NCBI GenBank assembly: GCA_034509495.1
Contig: CM067524.1
Span: 14,829,730 to 14,893,729 of the forward strand
DNA from: Acestrorhynchus altus
Taxonomy: Eukaryota > Chordata > Actinopteri > Characiformes > Acestrorhynchidae
DNA: 64,000 bases
Direction: 5' to 3'
The notes under the pieces: generated by a model
Databases searched by the model: none
Told to the model about the DNA's origin: nothing
The model's input: only the letters and a program-made list of their open reading frames with translations
Program-made: the position numbers and the translations under genes
In this document: piece after piece, positions 36,401 through 51,400 of the stretch
Position numbering within the stretch: the stretch's first letter is position 1
How the letters are laid out: each line of letters opens with the position of its first letter

Positions 36401-39400
36401 CGAAGCATACAGGGCAGAGCTAACGTAGCAGCGCAGAAGCAGCCTCTGAATAGCTTTGTTTGCGCTCTACAGCACAAACACTTACTCCTTATTTCTCCAA
36501 AAGCATGAAACATTTATGCTCATTAGATATGCAAGCGTTAGTGTGAGGTGAGACCTGCTGGGATGCCACCAGAGGATCTGAGTGGACTCCATCCCTGCGC
36601 TGTGCCGTAGGAAACCCCATCAATGAGTGGGCGGGGTCTGTGACCACACCCCTATCCATTAACCCCTCCTGCCACTTCAGTGTCCCCCCCCACCTCGGCC
36701 AGCCAGTCCCTGCCAGCTTTACCAGGAAACCCTGTGCACAAACCTGAGGCGCCCATCCCCCACTGAGTAACAACCCCGCCCCCAACACAGTCGCGCACAC
36801 ACACACACAAAAAGGATAAGTTCACACACACACACACACACACACTCCTTGACAAAGACACCAGCGAGGTAGCATTAACCCTTTCCACGCCTGGCCCTGC
36901 CAGGCCCCATGAAGGCTCTTTTGTTCAGACTGTGGGCTCAGGGCCAGCGGAGGACAGGCTCATAGGAGCCCAGACAGAGGATGGGGGTCTGGAGGATGAA
37001 GGGGGGAGAGAAGAAGGGAGTGGGAGGAAAGAGGTAACCGGTAACCTCTGTGGGTGGGACAGAAGCCTGGGTCTTCTGAGGCAGTACCATGTAAAACAAG
37101 CATCCAGGAATGAATCCAATAGCATAAAGGACACAAGCTCTCCTGAACCTTTGCTGTTCATTGCCATAAATATAGTGGAATTACACACAACGCCCAAAAT
37201 CTCTTTAACGGCCAAACGGACTTTGTCCCAGCCCAGGCAGACCACTGTCCCAAAGCAGGGCAATGTTTTCACACCCGTTCTTTCAACCTTCAGTAAATAA
37301 ACATTTGGCTTTCCCGCACCTTTCATTATGAAGGAGGCTAAAATCAGTGGTAGGCCTACCTCAGAGGCAGTACCAGATTACAGACAAGATGTACTTGTTT
37401 TTAATGGGTGTTTACTGTATACTATATTTTGTATGCACATTATGTAAGCATTATGGCTCCACACTGCTGCCTACGATATCGTATAGAAACTGTAAACCCG
37501 AGAGCTGCTGGAAATGAAAGTAATCGAAATCATCCAGCCTTAAAACAAAGGAAGAGCAGTGTTTGGTGTTCATGTTACTATTAAACTAATGCATATCTGG
37601 TATTGTTTATGCACCGTATCCCGGAGCTGTATGTGTGAACGCAAATGTCTGAATCAGTTGTACTGGTCATTAGCTGGACTTTACCCTGCCAGCCCCCTGG
37701 TACAACATCTGTATAATGTTCGACTGAGCCCTCTGTGAATAGAGCAGGTCAATTTCTGGCGAATTCACAGTGGGTCATGCTGTGTCTCCTGCACGTGCTG
37801 CGCAGGCACAACCCCTTGTCTAAACCACATAGAACATTTCCTGTGGAGAGAAAACGTCTGATGCAGAAAACCTCCGACTGGATTTGGATAAGATTTCAAT
37901 ATTTTCACAAAATCCTGAAAAATGATCACAATTCAAAATTTGATAACTGACGTGGTCAGTGCTTAACAAGCAAACTGCACATTTCATTACAGAGTAATAA
38001 GCGTTTCATTTGACAAAGTGCAGCAAATTTGGAATGCAATTGTACTCAGTATGGGAGAATATTGGAATAGCGGGTAGATTTTGAGGTGGATGAATCCTTT
38101 TTAATCAAGTTCTTGGTTTTAAAATGGCAATAATATTTATCATTTATTATATAATATTTATATTAATCACAATTATGTTAGAAGACATGCACGTTGGACA
38201 TTTTTTACCCAAATTTCTCCAGCGAATTTAAACATGCCAATTCCCAAACCCCATTATAGTACCCCCCCCCCATATCACATGATGCTCCTAACACTAGGGG
38301 GGAGAAGATGAGCACATGCTTCCTTCGATACATGATGCCAGTCTACCCCCTCTTTTCAAACTGCTGCCATTTGCATCCTTGCCGAACAGCCAACGTATGA
38401 AAGCAGGGACCCCTGTTCTGATTCAATGACCAACAGACACTTGTGCCAACCTGCATCACATTGATTATAAGATGTGGGGCGAAAGCTACATCTACCCACC
38501 CATTGTTCGCATTTGCATATTTTAGGAGGACCAGGTAAAGCAAGCCATTTACTTCTTAATGTGTAACTGTTTAATTTTGGCAGCAGCTTCCAGTTCTATT
38601 AAAGAAAAGAATCAGCTATGCTGCATTGGTCCCTACAAAACTCAAGCCTATCTTCATCACACACACAATCCACGTGTGACCCGTGGCAAAGTTGTCTTAC
38701 AAAATTTTAGAAAGTCAGTTAATTTGATGTGCGACTAGAATTGGTCCACACTAAGACAAAAAGTATAGAACAATCTCAGTTCAAGTTTGTTCAGCTCCAG
38801 TCAGCCAGTGAAGCTGCTGGCACGAGTTGTGTGAGTGATGGAGAGACAGCAGAAGGTCTCAGTGTGGTATCAGCAGGTCCTGATGACCAAACATCACAGT
38901 TCCCATCATCCCATTCATCTAAAGAGTGTCACCAAACACAATGTCCAAATCTTAGTGGACACACCTCCTAATGAAAACACTGCAACTTCAAGTTGCACTG
39001 TTGGTGAGACACACAAAGAAATGAACTGCCAATAGAATAGGACTCTCTGGCGCAGATAAACAAACATACTGGCGCCAATTAATGCCAGGCATGGGCTAGA
39101 GGGGTATAAAGTCCATCACCACTGAGCTGCAGAGCTGGAAGGATAGCGCTCCTGTATTTTTGGGATGGTGTGGGATGACCAAATCCTTACAGAACCAGTC
39201 CACAATCTAGTAAAATCCTTCTTTGGACAGTAGAGACAGTTACTCCAACAAAAGCAGAACAAACTCTTTAATACACTTGATTTCAAAATAAACAAAGAAT
39301 AGGCAGGTGTCCCAATACTTCTGTAAATGGAGTGTAGCATGACAGACCCAAGCGGAACCCTGTCTGAAAATCCCACAGTTCCCACAGTACCGTGTGTATA

Positions 39401-42400
39401 TTTCACCCAGACCATGAACACTATGAAAATGAATCCCTGAACAGACTCTGGAAAAGTCATTTCTAGCTCATTTAGAAACTCTGTGAAAGAAAGCAGGATT
39501 CTACAACACTGGCTGTGGATATGGAATAGAATCTGAATTAGGGCTGGGTACTGGCAGCAACTTCTTGATACAAAACACCACTTCACAAATTAGACACTCT
39601 TGCTACAAGCTCAAACTAAAGCAATACACGACTAATGAGGACCAGACCTGCTCTACCAACAGTTAATGAAGGACACCCATTTCATTCAAGCACAACAGCA
39701 GACAGTAAACTGACTAACTCTATGCTTTTCTCCAGACAGTGTGATGTGCAGAAGAGATAAGATTGAAACACTATTCTCCAACAGAGCAAGCTATAAAAAT
39801 AATAAATGTTCTGCAGTTACACATCAATAACACCAGACATTAACACCAGCCCACAATCCCAATATTAGTTCAGATAAGATGTCTGATTTGGCTGCAAAAC
39901 TGTCACCATAAACTCTTCTGATAAACAAAACATTCCAAAGCTGAAACTCCTGAGCCCTCCTGATTTTGGATCCTTAAAGTCACACAAATACAAAATACTT
40001 TAAGTAAATACTGAGTAGGGTTGGGCACCAAAGCTGCTACCTTTAAGGGCAGTTGTACCAAATCTTGATACAAGCATAAAACAGTGGTATTACATGTGGG
40101 GTTACATTTTCTTAAACCATGATGCAGACAACACTTTCTGCAATATTTGTGATCCACCATGCAAAGCCACACTTCTAACCTGCTAACGTTAGCAACAGGC
40201 AGCAACCGCCAAGTGAATGAGGATTAGCTGGCCACATCTAATCACAACAGTGTGGAATACAGTTGCACTGCCACTGAAGTCTTTCACACCCTTTATTCAA
40301 GCAGAAAGGAACTTCTGTACTCTGTATGCTAAAGAACAGAAACAACTTTTTTTGTTCAACCTTGGTATCGCTGAAAGATTCTGGCCATTAGGAGTGCAAA
40401 TCTGGCTGCATAAACCTGATATGACCTCCATATCTGACTCAGACCTACCTAATGTTACTGTAAAATGTGTAAACTAACCACATACCAAGAACATGAGGGC
40501 AGATCAATCCAAGGCCAATAAAAGCACAAAAGGTGATTGAACTATGAGCATACTAATAAATTGGCTCAAATGTTGTCTACATGGAGGCTAAACTGCCACA
40601 CCTAAAAACCCCCCACAACAAACAGTTTTCCTTTGGGGGGGGGGGCATTAAAGCACAAAAAGCTAAGAGCATAAACTCTGTATGAAACTCTGCTGCAGTA
40701 CTTACTGGCATTGCTGTCTGCAAGTGTGTTTAGATTGCCGGAGATGTCTCTCCTCCTAAACAGACATACTACTTTGGCTTCTACATTTCCATTGGCCGTC
40801 TGCAAAAAAAAAATAAAAATATATATGAATCAATTACAAGATTACCAAATACAAAGTACTTAGTAAAACAAACCATTACATCTGTCTCTGTTCCTGCCTG
40901 CAATTAATAGCTTTACAATTAACAACAATTAAGTGACATTTGTTCTGAACCTAACAAGTGTCAATGCTTTATTTTGGGCCAAATTGTCCCATCTTAAAAC
41001 TCAGGAAGCAAAGTGTGACTAATGAACAGTCCATTCTGAAATGCACCTTGAACAAACAACCTCATGACATGGTAGTGCTGTCTGTGTTCTGCTTTTTCAT
41101 TTCTTTAAACCTTTAAGTTAAATGAGGTAATTAGTTAAATAAATCAGGATTTTCAGAAAAGTGAAACATTAGATATAGAAGAATTAATAGACACACTTCA
41201 TTAATGCCAATAATGGTATTATCAGAACATCTGAACATGTATATATGAATGGAGCAGAAATCTTGGATCTGATTTCTTATGCTATTCTCCATAGCAGTGT
41301 GAGTGGGTTACATAAATGCATTTTAATCTCTGCTCTGAGAGACAGTCTAAAGTCATTCTCTACATTACATAAGAGCCTCCCTCCAGAGGCACGTTCTTCA
41401 AACTCCATCAGAACACTTTGCTTAGCATATAGTGTAAGACCTGTACACTAAATTTTTTTCCCAGATTGGTTTTATCAAATATATCAAATAATAAAATAAA
41501 TAAATAAATAAAAAAAAAATCATTGTCATTGAGATCCTTACATTCAAGTTTGTGAGGAACATGTACAGCCTAGACAGTGTTAGCATGCCCGTTATGGTTT
41601 CCTTTAAACTCACCTTGTTGAGTTCTTCTATTCTGCGTATCAGGTAAGGGTTGCTGGAGGAGTTCTCAAAGTACACATAATCTGTAAAAAAATAAAGAGT
41701 AAACAAGAGACAGACACATTAGTTACATGCGAGGATTTTTTGTATAGACCTCATTGTAGGATGAATGAGTTGTAAAAAGTTCCTCATGGCATAATAGAAG
41801 AGGCCGTATAATTTGACATCAATAAACTCAGTGGACCATTTAGGTTACAACAATTGTTGAAAAGAAAGACGAGATGATCCAAATTTTATCAGCAGCTATG
41901 GGCTCCTCTATGGAACTAACACCACAAGCAGAAAGCAGCTTAAAGATGAGTGTGTTTAGTAGTGGTTCTCCCATTGTGTAAGGAGTTAACAGGAATGGTC
42001 AAGCTCAAGTAGAGGTCTGGAACAGGCCAGTCATGATAATTACGTTATCAACTTATTATACAATTTACAGACATGACCTGGGTCCTGCTGCTCGCCAGAG
42101 TCAAACAGAGCAAAACTGGCTGGTACAGGCATCCACTCGCCATTGTTTTGGAGTAGGAGACTCTGCATCATTACTGAGCAGCCAACACATGGAGGAAAGT
42201 GCAAAGTTGGCAGTTCAAAAAGAGGTGGTGGCTGACTTCACATGCATCAGAGAAGGTATGCACTTTGTGTCATCTTTTGGTGTCAAGGTAGATCACCTTG
42301 TGGCTTACTTTACAGAATTCTTTACCTGAAGCAACTTAATTTTTTTATGCCCATGTTCAATCATCCGGTGTGACATACTGCACGTATCTTTAAAAATTAT

Positions 42401-45400
42401 ACCAATTTTAAGAATTACATTAGAAGTCCTTAATATTTTTAAACATGTATCTGTTTTTGTCCTTACCCAAAACAAAAATATAATTACTGGGGTTGGTAGT
42501 AGTCGTCATTATAGTGTTACTACAAATTTCTGTGGTTTCTTGGTTGTGAGCCAAGTTACAGCCCACTTTTTCCATTCAGTGCTGCGAGTGCAGCGTAAAA
42601 TCACAGACTATTAACACATTAACACATGCTTATTTGTGCTTAATTCTTGATGAGAGCAGTTGTCGCCTGAGATCAAACCAAGTTACTGCTGATACTTTCC
42701 ATTTCCACTCTGAACCGTCCATTTGCCAACTCAGACAATATGATGAAGCCTATTGAGCACGCACATCAATCAGCTCACAACAGTCTCCAGATTAAACACA
42801 AGTGCTCTGCCGTTTGAACAGGAGGGCTGTCCTTTTATCAGATCTACAAATAACCCTTTCATTTCCTTTGTCCTGTCAAACAAAGGTTCCAAAAAGGTAA
42901 TAACTGTCAAAGGCAGACTGTGGAGATGATCCATTTGCTTCTGAAATGAGACCAAGATCCACAAGTTCATTGTCAAATCAGAACCTATAACTGAAACCAT
43001 AAGTGAAGTGATTGGTTCAAGTCCATTTTGAAAAGTTGGTTTAAGACAGGTACCCAAGTGAGTGGCCTTCGCCAGAAACCACAATAAAAAGGCAGCGAAA
43101 ATTTCTAACTGGTCAAACGGTTTCATTTCATAAACACTTTGTTATGTGAGACTGTGTGTGTCTAGAAATGTGTCAGTTGTTATTGTTCCTTATGCAGTTA
43201 TACTGTACACATCTATATGCTCTGCCACAAGACAAACATTCAGGTAGTTATGGTTTTCTTGTACTAATAAACATACCATGTCAAGAAACTATGATACTGA
43301 ATCTAATCAAATTTTGCATACAGTACAAGTACTGTGGTCTCAATATGACACACAGAGATGCATCAGATTCATCTAATTAAGTCTGTCAAACAATCAGATT
43401 GAATTAAGCAAATGTTCTGAAAGAAGCAGATTATCTTCTAGTACACTTTCAAACCTAATGTTATCTTCTTTACAGTCCATAACAAAGGCATTAATGAAGG
43501 ATGGCAAGCTCTCATGCTAATCAATAATGAGAACATGGACAGACAACCTATTTTCAAAGTCACGCTGAACAGCCTTCTTCTGTTTTATGGCCAGCTAGTA
43601 CTGGCAAGAATTTTGATAATGATCTTGGTCATCAAATGGCTTTCTTGTCTTCATTCAGCCATATTGTTAGCCTCTTCCCACAGGGACAAATTAAAATGGA
43701 GGTCTCTTCAGGTTCATGCGCTTCATCACTGTGAGTGGCAGGGAGAAAAGCCTGCGCTGTGGATCAATACATCCCCCTCAAAAGGAACATGCTTTAGCTG
43801 TAGAGCTAAACCAATATGGGAATTCTGAACATTTGAACAGGATTTAAGGGGAATCGCTTGCATACAATTTTGGGATGGGGAACCAAGGGCCAGAGTCCAG
43901 AACAGTTTGTTGATTTCACTCCAGCACACCAAGTATACCTGGTAATTAACAGGTGACTTTAAAATCGTGTGTGATTTAGCAGCAAAAAAACAAACAAAAA
44001 AATAAAACAAACAACAACAGCAAAACAAAACAATGCAGGAATCTTATATAGGTCTTTAATATGTGAATTATTTCCTGATTAATAGATAAATATGCATCTC
44101 ATTTTTAGCCATCTATAGTCATATTTTCTTCCTACAGTTATTTTGCTGTAGTTTCATTTTTATCTCTGTTGTCCTGCATTTACTCAGCATTTTCTGCATC
44201 TACACAGAAAGTTTATGAATTTGGTCAAGATAAAAAAAAAATGCCTAGATGCTCTGGTTTAGAATGAACCAGCCATGATGGGCTCATGAATAACAAACTG
44301 ACTGGATGGTTTACTGCAAGGAACCTTAATGGCTCTCACAAAATTCAAAGACATTACAAATTTACAGTATCAAGCAGTCGTGATACTGGAGTCTGGCGAT
44401 GATGTATATGCTCAGAGGACAGTGTGGAACAAAGCTCCATGCAAGTGCTTGGACACCCCATGAGGTTTAAGCTCTTTAATAACTTTTGTGAAGGTCTCAG
44501 AGCACTAAGTAGCTTGGCTGAGTCTTGGCTTATTCATGGTCATCATTAGGAAATCCCAAGAGATGCAAAATGCAAAGTGTTAAAAAATGCCCAGACTTGC
44601 ATGCCCCTGTAAATTGCCCCTACAATGACTCTCTAGGGTTGCTATGCTTTACTGGTTTTAGGTAAACAATGGTCTGGTTATCAAACTGGGCACATTTGCT
44701 TAATACTAGTATTGAAAAAATAGTAAACAACCCAACCAGTTAAATTTATCAGCAGATTAATACATAATGAAAATAATATTACTAGGGATTTGATGAAGTT
44801 TGAATTAGAAGACATTTTTAGCAAATTCGAATTTGACAGATGTTTTAGGGCCAATTTTCATCGAATGCGGATTTGAAATTGCCGCTGGCATATAAAACAC
44901 AACAACTCAGTCAGGTCCAGACAGAGCGACGCAGACACAGATATAAATACAGGATTTTAATGGGGATAAATGTGAAAAACAGTCCAGGTCAACAACAGAC
45001 AGGAAAGACAAAAACAGAATGGACAAACCAGGGATGAAGTCGAAAAACAAGTGAAGATCAATAACCGGTCGAATAAATACAGGACGAGAAGAAAGGCCGG
45101 AGTCAGAAAACGGAAACGGCTCAAACACGGACAGACTGATAACAATAAACATGGGTAGCGCGTTAAGGGTTACAAGGCAAAGCTAGACACTGAACAGGCT
45201 GGTTTAAAGACACTCCGGACCAGGTGAGTAAAATCAGAACTCCGGTGATCAGAACGTGAGTGAGTCACATGATCAGTCAGGTGACAAACTGAAGTATTCT
45301 GGGAATTGGAGTCCGGAGAGACTGAGGGGTGCATGACACACATTGATTTCCACCCTGCAGGTCATCTTTTAGAGACCACCAAAGTTCATCTGAATTTAAT

Positions 45401-48400
45401 GGTGAATGTTGTTTACTTTATACTACAGCTTTACATAAATAAATAATGAAAATGGCCGAATTGTTGTAAGAAAACAAATGTAAAACACAAAACAGTAGTA
45501 AACACGAACAGTTGTACACTACTAGTTATGTGTCGTCTTTGTGTAAGAATGCACAATTAGTTAAATACATGATAAACGATGAATTGTTTACAGGACATCA
45601 TGAGTCCGTGACTACCTGTGGATGATGGCCTGTTTAAGCATCATGTATTCATGTCGAAAAAATACAAAAATACATGCACAAATGGGCTTATCAGGGTTTA
45701 TCGTGTGTTCTTGGCCCTGTGTTTTCCAAAACCGCATTTGCATTCAACGGATTTGTATCTAAAAATTTGAATCCTCAGCTCCGTCACATCCCTAAATATT
45801 ACCTGAATACAAACTAGTTAGAGAGAGCTTCACTTCACATGGATCATAAGGCATTTTCACATCTTTAGATTATCTGATTTGGTCCAAATGAATTAACAAT
45901 TTTGTGAACTTGAAGCGTTTGAGTTGTTTTCACACAAGCCCCCTAAGCGCACCAAAAAAGCGTCACAACAAACCATCTGACAACTTTCTCTGGGCTTATT
46001 GATCATACCCATGTGGCCAGGAACAAAAAAGTAAAAACAGTAAAAGGTACCATATTTGGAAGCAGCACAGATTTCTGTACAGAGCAGAGATGGCATTTGT
46101 GCACATCTGTACTGATTATCTTGACAATATAGCAGGCTAAACTACACCTGCAGAGCCATCGATCTCAAACTTGCAGATTACACGTGATATTCGCGTGCAA
46201 TCGGGATCAGATCAAGGTTGAATCATGTTCTCATCATGAACAAAGCACTCCAGAGTTGGGTTTGGGACCAGGTTGCTTTGGTCCACATCTGCATGTGATT
46301 ACTGTAATCACACCTGCCCAAAAAAACTGTACCAATGAAAATGAACTAGAGTTTGACTGACAGCCTTAATGAATGAAATGAATTGTGTCTTGCCTTAATG
46401 GCAAAAATCAACTCACAAGCTGATCATGTTCTAAAACACCACATTCCACCATTCCCATTTTACACCATTATAATGAACAGTCTTCATTGCTTTAAGACGC
46501 TTTGGGATTAGACATGATGTTTCAGTTAGCGGTTAGACTGTGTAAGACTGTGTTGGTCCTTAAAACTCTTAACTAACACAGCATTAATTCATTAGTTACA
46601 GCTTCCACGTGTGCTTCAGCTGCAGTTATTCATCTTCTGATTCAAGTTGGGCTACGCTCAAACAGCACAGGACAGCTGCTTTACGGTAGAACTACATCAA
46701 GAATGGCTTCATTCATTGCTCTGATGCTGCAGTGTGTAGAATCTGTACGCTCCCTGCCACAGATAGGTCTGTGCATTTAATAAGGTCTCCTTGAAAACTC
46801 ACAAAATTAAACAAGAGCCAAACCAAAGCTTCCAAACCAATTTGCTATTTATTTATACCTGCACATTTAATTGACACGTCACATCTTATTGTCTTGGTGA
46901 TTGTTGCAGAGCTTATCCAAACCCGGAAACAGAAAGTAATCCATCACAGAAGCAAATGGCTCCTGTTTTGCTGGTGTGACTGATCAGCCAGGTCCTGATG
47001 AAATTCAAAAGAGGAATGGACTGCAAGCCAACAGAAGTACCAGCAATTTACAAACTTCAATACTGGACAAGGACACCCTTAAGCTTTAGAAGTCTAAGCC
47101 AAATATTTGTGGGATTTTTTTTTCCCAGGAGATCGTAATGTACTGAAAACTAGAATCTTCACTTGAGATGTAAACTGTATGATTTCGACCATGTTTTTGG
47201 ACCGTGTTGTTGTTCTTTTTGCTAACAAGGACTAAAAAACCCATTCCAATTCCAAAAATTGAACATACATTGGAAAAGTTGTAGATGCAGAAGTAAATGA
47301 CCATCGGTATGCATTCCAACAGTCTGCTGATGGTAAAAGCAGGGACAAAAATTCAATTCATGTTATGACTAAAACAGGTACAGACAGATTATCTAGTCAA
47401 TATTAAACTAAACAACATCTTTTAAACGTTCATAAATACAGTTACACACTAAGAAAGCATGCACATGATACTTTGAGGTGAGAGAACAGGTGTCTGGTGT
47501 TTCTACCACCATACCCAAACCACTTTCATCAGACAAAGCATTTTTTCCGGTGCCACTCATTTTTCAAGCTTAACTAGACAAAACCATGTGAAACAAAAAT
47601 TACAGGTGACCAGTCACTACAAATGCTACACAATGGACCTACAGTATTTGATGGACAACCAGCAGCTTAGCCAATGCAGATCCTAAGAGAGTTGCATCCT
47701 GTTGCTGGACTTCTAAATCCTTACAATTCCACCTGTCACAGCTGGCTCTGCACTGGGTTGGAAAAATGCCTTCCTTTTCTCTTTCTTGTCCCTCATCAAA
47801 AGAGACTGCCAACTGCAGACATCTGCCAACTCTCTTCCAACTAACTGGACAGTTTTTATACTTGTGGTTTGACTGGCACCATATAAGTGTGCAAAAAGCA
47901 AAAGACATGGGGGAGATAATTGGGTTGACGTTTGGAGAACTGATTTGTTCCATTTTCCATCCCAAGCAATTAGACTAAACCTTGATTTTTTACATTCCCT
48001 GGTTTTACAAACTCTGTTTATGAGCTTTAAAGCTGATGGTAAAGAGACAAGTTCTGTTTTTTTTATAAACACAGCATGTTGTATATTTAAATTAGATAAT
48101 GTCTAATTGTGGATCATATAATAATAAATATGTGATATAAATGTGTATATGTGACTCGATTACTTTGTTTGATATGGTGAAATAAAGTAGTCATGCTGCT
48201 CCTTTAAATATGATGTTTCTATGGCATAACTTGCCCAAGCCTTACTCTCTCCAGAAACCAAACCACTTCCACACAAATGACCCAGTCAGGCACAATATCA
48301 TAAATGAAGAATAATACATTTATATATAAACACACACACATGATGAGGAAACATCTATCTAATAAAAAGAACTTAGCCTTGTCTAATCCACAGGTAAAGG

Positions 48401-51400
48401 AATGTGACTTAATTGCTGTCCACACCTCTTACACAACCACCAAAGAAAGAAAAGACAGTCTCATCAAAGACTTAACTCGAAGAACTATTTTCTTAAAGAT
48501 CAGATTCTCCAGGCAGCCTCAGAGGCAGAGCTGTAGGTGGGCAGGTTTGTAAACTCAATAACATCTCTCTTGGCAAAGAGCTTAAACATAACAAGGGTTT
48601 GTATTCGGGCTACCTGAAGACCTCACAGAGCTCTGTAACCATCTCAACCAGTTTATATAAATCTATAATCGACTGTGCAGAGGACTAGGATGAGGGCAGC
48701 AGGCGGGACTTCCAACAGGCTTTCACCATCTGGAGCTCTAAGCCACATTCACAGGCAGGAGGCCGTAATCATGGAGAAGAGGGAGCAGAAGGTCAAGCTC
48801 AACTAGCACCATACCTGCTAAAAATCTAGCCTTTATTACTAATGCAGTATTAATTAAGGCCAAGTCTGGGGGTTTGGGGATGTTTAGACAATGAAATCAT
48901 TACCGATATATTAATTAAATGATCATCCATCACAGTAAACCACAAAATGCATTTCTGAGCATATTGTGCTAAAAGTCTATGGGTAAATAACACTAATCAA
49001 ATGCAAATTTCATTAAGGAGAGCATAATTAGGCCTGGTTAATTGGATTTACTGTGGCACTGCGTGTGAAATACTGAACATAAATCTGTTTTTGCCCATTC
49101 CATCAGAAGCTAGAACAAATTGTGAAACACATATCCATATTGCCCACCCCTCAGATTCACCAATTAGGAAACTCTGGGCCAATGCAGACATCAAATATTT
49201 CTTACACGCACACATAAAAACATTTGGAACAAATCCTTGAGACAGCATCAAAAATATAGCTTTGATTTCTGTAGGATTATGTGCGGAGGCTATGGGGATA
49301 ATATTTATTGCCTTTGAAAACTAGGATATCCACACAAGCGTATACTTTAAGAGATATAAATGTGGAACGTAAAGAAGATCTCTTCCACTATTTTCCCGAT
49401 GCATTTCCAATAACTGTGCTTTCTGTCTAAGACTTTGTTATACTGCACACATAACTTATGTACAACTTATTTTGAAATTCAAGTAACCACAGGTAACCAT
49501 GTACTCAGTTAACATCCAGCCAACAGCAGCTTGCACAGGTATCTATAGCTGACGTCAGCTCACACAGTTATCATCTAGTCAACATCTGTTTGCATAGTCA
49601 TCACCAAGCCAACACGGCCTCGCCTAGTCAACTCCCGAATAACATTAGCTAGAGTAGTTAACATCCAAGTACATTGTCAGGTGTAATTAGTGTCTAACAC
49701 CAGCAAATGTAGTTACCATCTAACCAGCAGCAGGAAGTGTAGTTAACGTGGAACATCAGCTAGTGTGTGTAAGCTGTGCTAGGTCCACTTTCTCAGTCAC
49801 AGTCTTGAAAACATCCTTGGCGATGCAAGATGCATTTAAACAGAAGAGCAGAAATGTATTATTACAAGTCCCCTGAACACCCTGCTCCTCTGGAATTCAA
49901 GAAATACACCTAAACAACTATAGCTGGAAACATTACGCCAATGGAACCAAGTCAGAGGACACAAACATGATGGGATTGTGCATTCCTAGAAAACTGCCAT
50001 TTAACAAGACCAGTTTTCTGACGCTCTTTGGAGTAAAAGTTCCATCAAGGCAGAGACAGACTGCAGTGAGCAAGACGAGCCTGTACACTGAAAATAATGT
50101 ATGTAATGAAAGGGGCAGCAGAAGGAAGGAGATAAAATAAATAAGAGGATCTGAGTAGAGCCTGACTGTGTTCCCTCTGCAGCGTGTCTCTGCATCGCAG
50201 TCTCAGTCATTCAACATGAATGAACAGCCTGTTGGTTCATTCAATCGACTGGAGTCCACAGACAGACTTCTCACCAGTCAGACAAGCTTTAACCCAGCCT
50301 TTCATTAGAACAGTGTTTATGGCCATTCAGAGACATCACGCAGCTCATTCTACAGCCATAATAAAACTAAATGATCAGGCTCTGAGATCTTGATCAAATG
50401 GATCTCGAGAAGCAACACAGCACTGATAAACATTTCACAGCAATGCATGAAAAAGCAGCACGTCTTTGTGCAAAACAGTGACATTACAAACCCTCTTCAC
50501 TCCCACTGCACACTCGGGCGCCTGTCTGATCACTGACAGTGGTGCCACTCCAGACGCCCAGCACAGAGACCCTCAGGGCAGCTTCAGCACCAGTACAATC
50601 AGGCGCTCACACTGGTCCCTCTTAAGAGCAGGATGGTGTGTCTGGTGGTGCAGCATCTTCATCATCACTTGGACTGACCTATTTACAGTCGCATCCAAAC
50701 ACCTCAGAGGTGGAAACGACCCTGACTTAAAGCTCGAGCAGCAGCACTACTGCTGACAGACTGTGGCTGCCTGAACCAGCGCTTTAGCTCTCTAACTGTA
50801 CAGTGTGTGTGTGAGAGAGCTCAGGAGATCAAACACTTATCAGTGTGTGTGTGTGAGTGAGTGAGTGAGTGAGTGAGTGAGTGAGTGAGAGAGAGAGTGT
50901 TCAGGGGGTCAACCACATTTATCACTGTGAGAGAGAATGTGTGTGTATGAGAGTGTGTGTGTGTGTGGGGGGGGGGGTGTGCGTGTGTGTGTGTGTGAGA
51001 GAGTGTATGTGTGAGAGAGTGTATGTGTGAGAGAGTGTACGTGTGTGTGTGAGAGAGAGTGTGAGAGAGAGAGAGAGAGAGTGTGTGTGTGTCAGTTGAT
51101 GAGCCGGTGTTTGAGAATCGCTTCGTTTATTTTCTCCGAAAACGAGAGAAAAGTTGAGAAAGTGGCTCCGCTGACCTCCGACCAGCTGAAAGTAACGGTG
51201 GGTCTAACGGCCGTTGGTCTGGTCGGGTTGTGTGTGTGTGTGTGTACGGTTGTTCGTGGTCAGTTGTGCAGGGCTGTGAGCTCCGCGGCTCCGCGCGGCC
51301 TTTTGTACAGAAGCGGAAATCGAGCAGAAGCGCTGTTAGCATCCGGCTAACGGCTGGGCTAGCCGCCGCGCTAACGTTAGCGGCTTAAACACTCACCTCC

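Larger units (their letters stand above)
35347..40706 (-). other. MTA2 intron 3 (5.4 kb)
   Basis: The intron between the BAH-coding exons 3 and 4 holds a poly-C/CA patch at 36680-36845, a diverged SINE-like copy at 38200-38500 and a DNA-transposon fragment at 38950-39338. Long open frames at 36489-36806 and 36925-37326 on both strands show no recognisable domain. No extra exon is supported. Confidence 0.6.
41682..51396 (-). other. MTA2 intron 1 (9.7 kb)
   Basis: No additional exon is recognised. The intron contains a possible dispersed repeat at 44890-45345, a homeodomain-motif-rich segment at 48830-49060, a degenerate minisatellite at 49480-49770 and TG/GA microsatellites at 50800-51100. 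Open frames here are short and unsupported. Confidence 0.6.

Noticed and set aside
36489..37326. Overlapping open frames of 105-133 codons in MTA2 intron 3
   Set aside because: Frames are open on both strands with no recognisable domain, and part is CA/CT repeat. MTA2 exon phases need no exon here.
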